Assembly: GCF_036245865.1 (NCBI RefSeq)
Contig: NZ_BTTW01000005.1
Span: 496,001 to 560,000 of the forward strand
DNA: 64,000 nt
Source: Corallococcus caeni
Lineage (GTDB): Bacteria > Myxococcota > Myxococcia > Myxococcales > Myxococcaceae
Direction of reading: 5' to 3'
Both the position numbers and the translations under genes were made by a program. The notes under the pieces were generated by a model that was not told where the DNA came from, did not search any database, and saw only the letters and a list, made by a program, of their open reading frames with translations. Positions 11,147-18,580 of the stretch are shown in pieces; the first letter of the stretch is position 1; each line of letters begins with the position of its first letter.

Positions 11147-12763
11147 TCAGCCCTGGTACGCCTCGTCCTGTTCGATGCGGCTGAGCACCCAGTCGAACTC
11201 GCCGGACGTCACCCGCGCCTGGCAGTGCGTGCAGTGGCCCGCCATGTTGATGGACAGCGGGGCGCCGCACGACGGGCACTGCTTCCGGGTGGAGGGCCTG
11301 CCCTGCACGCCCCGGCCGCGGATGAGCGTCCAGTACTCGCTGTACGCGCGCTCCCGGGAACGGCTGCCGCCCACGACCTGCCCGTCCCGGTCCCGCACCG
11401 TGTAGTCCAGGCTGGAGGCGTGCACGCGCAGCGTGACGGCGTCGAAGTACGCGTCCCGCGTCACGCGCGCGAGCGTCAGGTTCGTGATGTGCGCGTTCTC
11501 CGTGATGTTGCGCAGGCCCGCCTGACGGTAGGCGTTGATCCAGTACAGCTGCGTCTGGAAGAGGTTGTCGCTGAGGAAGGGCCGCATGCCCTGCCATTCG
11601 CGCTGGGCCCACGCCGTCTGCATCTCGTGGAAGATGAACTCCAGGCGCTTGCGCAGCGCGAGCGGCGTCGCCTCCGGGTCGTCGTGCATGAGCGCGTTCA
11701 GCCGCTCCTGCGCGCGCGGGTCCTTGAGGGTGGGCAGCTCCGTGCCCTGCTCCTCCGTGGTGCCGGTGAGCTGGGGACCGCGCCGCTCGCGCTCCCGCGC
11801 CGTCACGCGCGTCACCACCCAGTCGAACTCGCCGGTGTTCACCACCGTGTTGCAGTACGAGCAGGTGTGGCCGTGCACGGACTCCAACGGGGCGCCGCAG
11901 TTCGGGCACTTGAAGGCGCGCGCGTCCTCGGGCGGCCGCGACTTCACGGACGCGTCGCGCTCCAGCCGCCACTCCTCCGCGACGTACCAGCTCTGCTCGG
12001 AGCCGGAGACCTCCGTGTAGTTGGCCTCGAAGCGCAGGACCACGCGGACGCGCTGGCTGTTCGCGCCCACGCCCTCCACGGACTCGTACGTCACGGCCCC
12101 CACCACCACGGCCTTCACCGCGTCCGGCGTTCCCAGCTCCCGGAGCGAGGCGATGGCGCCGTCGGACAGCCAGCCGCCCAGCGTGTCCAGGCGGTCGCCG
12201 CCGCGTGCCTCATGCACGCGGGCGAAGAGCGAGTAGACGAAGTCCTCGAAGAGGACGATGGAGAACTCCGGATCCAGCGGCTGCACGGACCCGTCCGAGC
12301 CCTTGGGTCCCACGCGGGCCAGGCTCGCGAGCTTCGTGCGCAGCGACCCCTGACGCCGGGGGGGCGGCGGGGCATGGGGCGCGCTGGTGCTCCACTCCTT
12401 CTGTCCCGAGCCCGACCTCGCGTTCATGAGCACGATGGCGACCACGCCCAGGACGACGATGAGCAGGCAGAAGCCCCCGAACGCCCCTCCACCGTCCGAC
12501 GACGACGAACCGCTGGAGCCGTAGGACCGGCTGCCGGAGCTGTACGAGGACCGGCTGCTGGACCCGAAGGACGAGGACGACGAACTGCGGCTGCTCGACG
12601 AGCTGCGGCTGCTCGATGAGCTTCGGCTGCTCGACGAGCTGCGGCTGGAGCCGCGGTAGGTGCTGCCACCGCCAGGGCGCGCCTCGGCGTCGGGGAGCGA
12701 GCCGAAGCCCAGCCCCATGAACAGCGCGACGGCGAGGAGGAGGACGGAACGCGAGCCCCTCAC
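11147..12763 (-). CDS. Membrane-anchored protein with two Tim44-like/zinc-ribbon modules
   Basis: A 538-residue protein. In order: N-terminal signal/anchor (1-28), a nearly pure Ser/Arg low-complexity linker (39-89), one transmembrane segment (about 95-113), then two related modules. Each module is a Tim44-like alpha/beta domain followed by a CPxCGAPL...CxxC zinc ribbon and a TGEFDWV/SGEFDWV ending (zinc cysteines 286, 289, 301, 304 and 496, 499, 511, 514). It starts with GTG inside a GTGA overlap with the upstream TPM-like gene, so translation is coupled. Function is unknown; Tim44-like domains are associated with membrane and protein translocation. Confidence 0.8.
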   Translation of the reverse strand: MRGSRSVLLLAVALFMGLGFGSLPDAEARPGGGSTYRGSSRSSSSSRSSSSSRSSSSSRSSSSSSFGSSSRSSYSSGSRSYGSSGSSSSDGGGAFGGFCLLIVVLGVVAIVLMNARSGSGQKEWSTSAPHAPPPPRRQGSLRTKLASLARVGPKGSDGSVQPLDPEFSIVLFEDFVYSLFARVHEARGGDRLDTLGGWLSDGAIASLRELGTPDAVKAVVVGAVTYESVEGVGANSQRVRVVLRFEANYTEVSGSEQSWYVAEEWRLERDASVKSRPPEDARAFKCPNCGAPLESVHGHTCSYCNTVVNTGEFDWVVTRVTARERERRGPQLTGTTEEQGTELPTLKDPRAQERLNALMHDDPEATPLALRKRLEFIFHEMQTAWAQREWQGMRPFLSDNLFQTQLYWINAYRQAGLRNITENAHITNLTLARVTRDAYFDAVTLRVHASSLDYTVRDRDGQVVGGSRSRERAYSEYWTLIRGRGVQGRPSTRKQCPSCGAPLSINMAGHCTHCQARVTSGEFDWVLSRIEQDEAYQG

Positions 12764-13389
12764 GCCACGGCTCCGGGCATGTCCGGCAGCTCGTTCACGT
12801 CATCCTCCAGGCGGGGCAGCGCGCGCGCCAGCGGCGCCTGGAGGCGGCGCAGGGCCTGGAAGAAGGGCTCGGGCGCGGGGGACGTGGCCAGCGCGGCGGA
12901 CAGCTGCGTGAGCGCGTCCTGCCACTCCGCGCCCATGAGCGAGGGGTCCACGCCATGGTCGGTGACGACCTCCACGCGGCGCTCGAGGAGGGAGACGAAC
13001 ACCAGGATGCCGGTGCGGCGCGACGTGTGAGAAACGCCCAACTCCGTGAAGGCGGCCAGCGCGGCGGTGCGCACGCAGGACTCCTGGAGCTTGCGCGAGG
13101 TGAGCGCGCGGCGCAGCGACGGCAGCAGGCGGCTGCCCAGCGCGCCCCCGGCGTAGGACAGGAGCACCACGGGCGGGAAGGCGAAGAGGTGGACCTCCTG
13201 CGGGATGAACAGGAGCACCAGCAGCATCACGAAGGCGACGGCCGCGCCCAGCCGGGCATCGGTGTGGGCGTAGTCGCTGGCGGCGCGGCGCACGGCCACC
13301 ACGACCTCGGCGGAGGTCTGGGACTCAATGGCCGCGACGGCTTCGGCGGCCAGGGTACGTGCGGCGTCTTGGAGGAAGGTGGTGGCCAT
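12760..13389 (-). CDS. TPM-domain-like membrane protein
   Basis: A 209-residue protein. Residues 1-45 ('AAEAVAAIESQTSAEVVVAVRRAASDYAHTDARLG') and 'RRTGILVFVSLLERRVEVVTDHGVDPSL' match the TPM (TLP18.3/Psb32/MOLO) pattern. Two hydrophobic segments (about 47-63 and 68-82) interrupt the domain. TPM proteins are linked to membrane-complex repair and acid phosphatase activity in some systems; activity here is not proven. The stop overlaps the GTG of the Tim44-like gene, so the two proteins are probably partners. It lies 40 bp downstream of ung. Confidence 0.75.
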   Translation of the reverse strand: MATTFLQDAARTLAAEAVAAIESQTSAEVVVAVRRAASDYAHTDARLGAAVAFVMLLVLLFIPQEVHLFAFPPVVLLSYAGGALGSRLLPSLRRALTSRKLQESCVRTAALAAFTELGVSHTSRRTGILVFVSLLERRVEVVTDHGVDPSLMGAEWQDALTQLSAALATSPAPEPFFQALRRLQAPLARALPRLEDDVNELPDMPGAVA

Positions 13390-13429
13390 CGTGGGCGGGC
13401 ACTATAGCCAACCCCCGGGGCGCGGTTTT

Positions 13430-14110
13430 TCAGGCGGGCAGGGCCCAGTCGATGGTGGGCTGGCCGTGCTTCTGGAGCGCGGCGTTGGTGGTGCTGTACG
13501 GCTTGCTGCCGAAGAACCCCTTGCTGGCGGACAGCGGCGAGGGGTGCACGCCTTCCAGGATGACGTGGCGGTCCCCGTCGATGAGGGCCTTCTTCTTCTG
13601 CGCGGGCTTGCCCCAGAGCAGGAAGACGACGGGGTCTTCCTTCGCGCTGACGGCGCGGATGACGGCGTCGGTGAACGGCTCCCACCCGTGCTTCGCGTGG
13701 CTGTTGGGGCTGCCCTGGCGCACGGTGAGCACGGTGTTGAGCAGGAACACGCCCTGCTTCGCCCACGGGATGAGTGAACCGTCGCGAGGCTTGGGAGCGC
13801 CCACGTCGCTCTGGAGCTCCTTGAACATGTTCACGAGCGAGGGCGGAGGCGGCACGCCGGGCTTCACGGAGAAGGCGAGGCCGTGGGCCTGTCCGGGGCC
13901 GTGGTAGGGGTCCTGGCCCAGCAGCAGCACGCGCACGTCCGCGTAGGGCGTGAAGCGGAACGCGGAGAACAGGTCCTCCTCCGACGGGAACACGGTGTAT
14001 TCCTTGCGTTCCTGCCGCAGGAACGTCTCCAGCTCCTTGAACGACGGCGCGTGGATGGCGTCATGCAGCACCTCTCTCCAGTCCTCGGGCAACCCGTCCG
14101 CCAGGCTCAT
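13430..14110 (-). CDS. ung: Uracil-DNA glycosylase
   Basis: A 226-residue family 1 UDG that excises uracil from DNA as the first step of base-excision repair. The water-activating motif is GQDPYHG (D67, H70), the uracil-binding Asn is N125 in LLNTVLTV, and the minor-groove loop is HPSPLSA with catalytic H189. The length and motif order match canonical Ung. It is a cytoplasmic enzyme, transcribed on the same strand as the downstream TPM-like/Tim44-like pair. Confidence 0.97.
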   Translation of the reverse strand: MSLADGLPEDWREVLHDAIHAPSFKELETFLRQERKEYTVFPSEEDLFSAFRFTPYADVRVLLLGQDPYHGPGQAHGLAFSVKPGVPPPPSLVNMFKELQSDVGAPKPRDGSLIPWAKQGVFLLNTVLTVRQGSPNSHAKHGWEPFTDAVIRAVSAKEDPVVFLLWGKPAQKKKALIDGDRHVILEGVHPSPLSASKGFFGSKPYSTTNAALQKHGQPTIDWALPA

Positions 14111-14217
14111 TCACGTCCCTCCGTAAGGCCGCACCCTAGACCAGTGCGCGCATCCGGAGGCGAAAGCGTGTGCATCCGCGTGCCGGACGGCGAACGTTGC
14201 GCACGGAGGCGGGCCGC

Positions 14218-14796
14218 TCAGGGTGCAGGGACAGGTGCTGGACTTCCTGCGTCCATCCACTGGGATGGAAACGACGGGAGCGGCTCTCCCCAGGACGTAT
14301 CCCCCACGGGAATGGACGGGTCCGAGGGCCCGGCGGACACACCCGCGTCGGCGCTGCCAGGGACGGTAGGGCCATCCGGCTCGCCGTCGTGGAGCCGCCG
14401 CAGGATGCGTCCGTCCGACAGCCGGACCGCGTAGGTGGCGCCGCCGTCCAGCGGCAGCCCACCGGATTCACAGGCACGCGGGTCCAGGTCCATGCGCACG
14501 AAGGCGATGTCCCCTTCACGAAGGATCCAGAAGCGGTGGGCCTCCCTCCTGCTCCAGCAGGACCGTCCCTCCCGCGCCCGAGGAAGGAAGTCATCGGCCG
14601 CCACGAGCACGGCCCGCAACAGGCCTCCCTCCAACACGTACGGCTGCCCCGGTACACCCACGGACAGCGCCTCGCGCGTGAACATCTCCGGGAAGACGAT
14701 GGAGCGGTCCTCCGGAACCAGCGTGTCGGACGGATTTGCCTCGCGCCGCATGCATCCGACGCACAAGACCGCGCCCAAGAGCAGCAGCCGCTTCAT
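14218..14796 (-). CDS. Predicted lipoprotein of unknown function
   Basis: A 192-residue lipoprotein: MKRLLLLGAVLCVGC gives a lipobox with C15. The mature part contains 'MFTREALSVGVPGQPYVLEGGLLRAVLVAADDFLPR' and 'GDIAFVRMDLDPRACESGGLPLDGGATYAVRLSDGRIL', which look like a small beta domain. I do not recognise the family. The tail from about residue 145 is Pro/Ser/Gly-rich and disordered. AGGGGAG precedes the ATG, and the start overlaps the upstream stop as ATGA, so it is translationally coupled to the JAMM-like lipoprotein gene. Confidence 0.75.
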   Translation of the reverse strand: MKRLLLLGAVLCVGCMRREANPSDTLVPEDRSIVFPEMFTREALSVGVPGQPYVLEGGLLRAVLVAADDFLPRAREGRSCWSRREAHRFWILREGDIAFVRMDLDPRACESGGLPLDGGATYAVRLSDGRILRRLHDGEPDGPTVPGSADAGVSAGPSDPSIPVGDTSWGEPLPSFPSQWMDAGSPAPVPAP

Positions 14797-15545
14797 GGCC
14801 CCGCTCCCCTCAGGCAGGGGCCCTGGAGTTTCTGAATGGTGAAGTCCAATGCGTCCGCATCGTGCCATGTGACGCGCCCCGCCTGCTCGCACTGCCACCC
14901 CGCCGATGCGGTGCGTGTCCACTTCAGCAACTGCCCCGTGAGGGGAATGTACTGGTGGAAGCCGTCACACGACGTCGGCTCCGTCGCATTGGAGAAGAAC
15001 GCGACGATGGAGAGCCGCACGCGTCCGTTCTTCGTTTCGGTCTCGAAGCCGTGTACCCGGCCCTCTGAAACGATGAAGCGCAGGTCGTTCGAGGACAGCG
15101 CGCTTCCGTAGGGATGGTTGTGAAGGGCGTAGATGTAGCGGATTGCGTCCGCGGGATAACGCGCATCAGCGACCCTGGAAGGGAGCAGGCAACTCTTACT
15201 GCGCTGAGCGGGATCAACCCTCGACTGGTCGGTGAGTCGGCTGACGGCGTACTGATGCTCTGGCGTGTAATACAGCCATGCGCAGTACTCGCTGGAGACA
15301 CGCCAGTGGGTGTCGAAGCTGGGATGATCCGGGCGGCCCGCGCTGGCGCGAGGCTTCGACAGGATCTTCCCGCATGCGGCCAGGAGCGCATCGGAGGCGG
15401 ACTCATAAGGGCCCAGCAAGGGGCCCTGAATCTCTTCCAGGAAGGGAGCCCCGGGCTCCGGCCGTACACGGTCCGGGTCAAGCGCGGCTGAAGACGCGCA
15501 GCCCCCGAGCCAGGGCACCAGGCAGCACCCCAAGAGACCGCGCAT
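14793..15545 (-). CDS. Lipoprotein with JAMM-like HNHP motif
   Basis: A 250-residue lipoprotein with lipobox LGGC (C16). Residues 142-154 read HNHPYGSALSSND, close to the HxHP-x(6)-SxxD metal motif of JAB/JAMM proteases and RadC but one residue shorter. The surroundings 'DAIRYIYALHNHP' and 'LRFIVSEGRVHGFET' fit a strand-HxH-helix arrangement. Six or so cysteines (for example 58, 88, 119, 193, 219, 244) could form disulfides in the periplasm. A candidate catalytic Glu is not obvious. It forms a two-gene operon with the next lipoprotein. AAGGAAGGAG lies upstream of the ATG. Confidence 0.7.
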   Translation of the reverse strand: MRGLLGCCLVPWLGGCASSAALDPDRVRPEPGAPFLEEIQGPLLGPYESASDALLAACGKILSKPRASAGRPDHPSFDTHWRVSSEYCAWLYYTPEHQYAVSRLTDQSRVDPAQRSKSCLLPSRVADARYPADAIRYIYALHNHPYGSALSSNDLRFIVSEGRVHGFETETKNGRVRLSIVAFFSNATEPTSCDGFHQYIPLTGQLLKWTRTASAGWQCEQAGRVTWHDADALDFTIQKLQGPCLRGAGP

Positions 15546-15687
15546 GGGTCGGAGTCTCCTTCCTTGGAAATGGAAGGCGGATGGCCTCCTGGACGGCATC
15601 GTGCCGGAACGCCGCACCGGAAAGCGAGCAGGCAGTCAGGGCGGGAGCTTGGGGCCCGGGCCGGGGCGCGCTAGCCTTGCGCCCGCC

Positions 15688-17415
15688 ATGACGATGTACA
15701 CCGAGTCGCTCCGCGCCTTCCTCAAGCCCGTCCTCGCCTACCTGGACGACGAGTCGGTGTCGGAAATCATGATCAACGGCCCCACCGACGTGTGGATCGA
15801 ACGCAAGGGCCGGCTGATCAAGACGGATGCCGCCTTCTCCGACGAAGGCCTGCTGGGCGCCGCGCGCAACATGGCCCAGTTCGTGGGCCGCCCCCTGTCC
15901 GAGGAGCGCCCCCGCCTGGACGCGCGCCTGCCCGACGGCAGCCGCATCCACGTGGTCATCCCGCCCATCGCGCGCAACGGCACCACCATCTCCATCCGCA
16001 AGTTCTTCAAGGACAAGCTGACCATCGACTCGCTGTTGAAGTTCAAGTCGCTGACCAAGCCCATGGCGCGCCTCATCGAGGCCGGCATCGCCACCAAGCT
16101 CAACATGCTGGTGGCCGGCGGCACGGGCTCCGGCAAGACGACGCTGCTCAACATCGTCTCGTCCCTCATCCCGGACGAGGAGCGCATCCTCACCATCGAG
16201 GACTCCGCCGAGCTCCAGCTCAACCAGTCCCACATCGTGGCCTTCGAGTCCCGCCCCGCCGACAAGTTCGGCAAGGGCGCCGTGGACATGGGAGACCTGC
16301 TGCACTCCGCGCTGCGTCTGCGCCCGGACCGCATCGTGGTGGGCGAGGTGCGCGGCGGCGAGGCCTTCCACCTCATGCAGGCCATGAACACCGGCCACGG
16401 CGGCTCGCTGGCCACCACGCACGCGAACACGCCCACGGACACGCTGCGCCGCATTGAATCCCTGTGCCTCATGTCGTCCGTGGAGCTGCCCATGGTCGCC
16501 GTGCGCGCCCAGGTGGCCAGCGCCATCAACTTCGTCATCTGCTGCGAGCGCCTCCACGACGGCAGCCGCAAGACCATTGCCCTGTCGGAGGTGCTGCCCC
16601 TCACGGAGAAGGGCGAGTACCGCACGCAGGACATCTTCGTCTTCACGCCCGTCGCCAAGGACGAGCACGGCAACATCCTGGGCTACCACGCGCCCACCGG
16701 CATCATCCCCAACTTCATCCAGAAGGCCCGCGCGTACGGCTTCGACGACCTGGACGACGCCTTCTTCGACCCGGCCACCTACGGCGTGCCGCCCCCGCCC
16801 AGCTTCCACGTGGGCGAGGCGTACTCCCTGCGCTGGGCCCCCTCGCTGAAGCACCGCGAGCAGGGCCTGCCGGACCCCGCGCACTTCAAGGAGGACTGGG
16901 CCCGCTTCGAACAGGTGCTGCGCAACGCGGCCCCGGACGGCCCCGTCTCCGGCCCCAAGCCCGCGGCGCCCCCGCCCAAGCCCGCCGCCGCGCCGCCGCC
17001 GCCCGCGAAGGCCGCGCCGGCCTTGCGCCCCTCACTGCCGTCCCGCCCGCCGCCCCCGCAGGACGACGACAAGACGCCGCCGCCCACGCGCAACCCGTTC
17101 GCGGAGCAGGAGGACACCCGCTCCGCTCCGCCCTCCGAACCGCTGGTGCAGGTGTCCGAGGACCTGCTCGCGGAGGCCCCGCCCGCGCGCAACACGCCGC
17201 CGCCGCGCCGTCCGCCGCCCGCGCCCGCACGCCCCGGCATGTCGCCGTCCAACACCCTGCGCGCGGGTGCGACGCCCACGCGCCGTCCGCCGGGTCCCCC
17301 GCCACCGCCCTCCGACGACCTGGACGAGGACGAGGACGACAACCGGCCGAAGACGGAGCTGAACACGTCGGAGAAGACGCAGATCCGCCCCGCGCCGGAG
17401 CGCCCGCGCCGGTAG
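15688..17415 (+). CDS. CpaF/TadA-family secretion ATPase with long Pro-rich tail
   Basis: A 575-residue VirB11/CpaF-type hexameric ATPase that would drive Tad-type pilus assembly or secretion at the inner membrane. Motifs: Walker A GGTGSGKT (144-151), Asp box around TIEDSAEL (169-175), Walker B RIVVGEVRGGE (E220) and His box GHGGSLATTHAN. Residues from about 395 form a Pro/Ala/Asp-rich disordered extension ending in an acidic patch, not normal for CpaF. The start ATG 15688 has no clear ribosome-binding site; ATG 15694 is an alternative. No CpaE, TadB or TadC gene is adjacent; the TadE/G-type genes are 20 kb away. Confidence 0.88.
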   Translation: MTMYTESLRAFLKPVLAYLDDESVSEIMINGPTDVWIERKGRLIKTDAAFSDEGLLGAARNMAQFVGRPLSEERPRLDARLPDGSRIHVVIPPIARNGTTISIRKFFKDKLTIDSLLKFKSLTKPMARLIEAGIATKLNMLVAGGTGSGKTTLLNIVSSLIPDEERILTIEDSAELQLNQSHIVAFESRPADKFGKGAVDMGDLLHSALRLRPDRIVVGEVRGGEAFHLMQAMNTGHGGSLATTHANTPTDTLRRIESLCLMSSVELPMVAVRAQVASAINFVICCERLHDGSRKTIALSEVLPLTEKGEYRTQDIFVFTPVAKDEHGNILGYHAPTGIIPNFIQKARAYGFDDLDDAFFDPATYGVPPPPSFHVGEAYSLRWAPSLKHREQGLPDPAHFKEDWARFEQVLRNAAPDGPVSGPKPAAPPPKPAAAPPPPAKAAPALRPSLPSRPPPPQDDDKTPPPTRNPFAEQEDTRSAPPSEPLVQVSEDLLAEAPPARNTPPPRRPPPAPARPGMSPSNTLRAGATPTRRPPGPPPPPSDDLDEDEDDNRPKTELNTSEKTQIRPAPERPRR

Positions 17416-17594
17416 CCGCGCCATGGCGCGGGGACCCTCCGGGTTCCCCGTGCACCGGTGACGTGTCGCATCCACGCGCAGGCGCCCGGCGCTGGACACC
17501 GGCGTCGCCCCCGGGTGGGTGGGGCCCTGTCCCACCACGAGGGTCCGCGAATCCTGACCTTGCGAGGAGGGCGGGTCGGGGAGAAAGTGCTCCC

Positions 17595-18566
17595 GTGTTG
17601 ATCCCCTTCCTCGCCGCGCTCACCCTGGTGGTCGCCCAGGCGCCCGCGCCTCCCTCCTCCGCGAAACCCGTCACCGTGCTGCTGGCGCCGACGGACGTGA
17701 CGCGGGGAACGCCGCGCTACCTCATCGGAACCGCCCAGGAGCACGTGGCCGAGCAGCTCAAGGCCCGCGGCCTGGAGGTGATCCGCGTGGAGGACGTGAC
17801 GCGCACGCTGCCGAAGAAGAAGCGCACGGCGATGATGCGCTGCAACCGCACGCAGCCGTCCTGCATCGCGTCGCTGGGCATCGCGGCGAAGACGGACGTG
17901 GTGATGGTGACGGAGATTGGCCCGTACCTGAACGCGTACAAGGCGGGCGTGCGCGTGTACACGGCGCATGACGGCGCGCCGCTCGTCGAGGAGTCCGTCC
18001 CTGGCGTGAGCGAGGACCAGGTGCTGGACGCGCTCAGCAAGTCGCTGGACGTGGTGGTGCCGCGCACGCTGCGGGTGCTGCGTCCGGAGCCGGTGGCGCC
18101 TCCGCCGGTGACGCCGCCCGTGGCGCAGCAGACGCCCAACGTGACGCCGGGAGAGAAGCAGCCGGTGCCGGGTCCGGAGCTGACGCCGGGCGTGCAGCCG
18201 CCCACGGACCTGGGCCTGAGCGGCACGTCGACGGTGGAGACGCCGGGGCGGCGCAAGTGGGCGTGGGTGCCGGCGGCGGGCGGCGTGGTGCTCGCGGGGG
18301 TGGGGACGGTGTTCTACGTGCAGTCGCGCGGGAAGCTCAGCGACCTGAACAACAACGAGTTCCCCACGCTGGCGGAGGCTGAGGATGTCCGCGACTCCGG
18401 CAAGCGCTCGCAGACGATTGGCGTGGTGGGCATTGGAGTGGGCGCGGCGGCCATCGCGGCGGGCGCGCTGATGTACTTCCTGCCGGTGAAGCAGACGAAT
18501 GTTCAGCCGTCCGTGACGCTCACGCCGCAGGGCGGTGGATTGAGCTTCGCCGGGACGTGGCAGTGA
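17595..18566 (+). CDS. Membrane protein with N-terminal exported domain, unknown function
   Basis: A 323-residue protein. It begins with a signal-like segment (VLIPFLAALTLVVAQA), followed by a domain of about 140 residues ('KPVTVLLAPTDVTRGTPRYLIGTAQEHVAEQLKARGLEVIRVEDV...CNRTQPSCIASLGIAAKTDVVMVTEIGPYL') that looks like an alpha/beta nucleotide- or lipoprotein-type sensor domain. Then come a Pro/Val linker and two transmembrane helices (about 223-240 and 277-298). The GTG at 17595 is chosen because GGGGAGAAAG precedes it. The stop overlaps a GTG just before the next gene, so the pair is probably co-transcribed. Confidence 0.75.
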   Translation: MLIPFLAALTLVVAQAPAPPSSAKPVTVLLAPTDVTRGTPRYLIGTAQEHVAEQLKARGLEVIRVEDVTRTLPKKKRTAMMRCNRTQPSCIASLGIAAKTDVVMVTEIGPYLNAYKAGVRVYTAHDGAPLVEESVPGVSEDQVLDALSKSLDVVVPRTLRVLRPEPVAPPPVTPPVAQQTPNVTPGEKQPVPGPELTPGVQPPTDLGLSGTSTVETPGRRKWAWVPAAGGVVLAGVGTVFYVQSRGKLSDLNNNEFPTLAEAEDVRDSGKRSQTIGVVGIGVGAAAIAAGALMYFLPVKQTNVQPSVTLTPQGGGLSFAGTWQ

Positions 18567-18580
18567 GCACGGGGAAAGCC

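Noticed and set aside
12494..12652. Repeated Ser/Arg codon run that could be a DNA repeat element
   Set aside because: It is in frame in the Tim44-like gene and encodes a low-complexity linker; nothing indicates a mobile or regulatory repeat.
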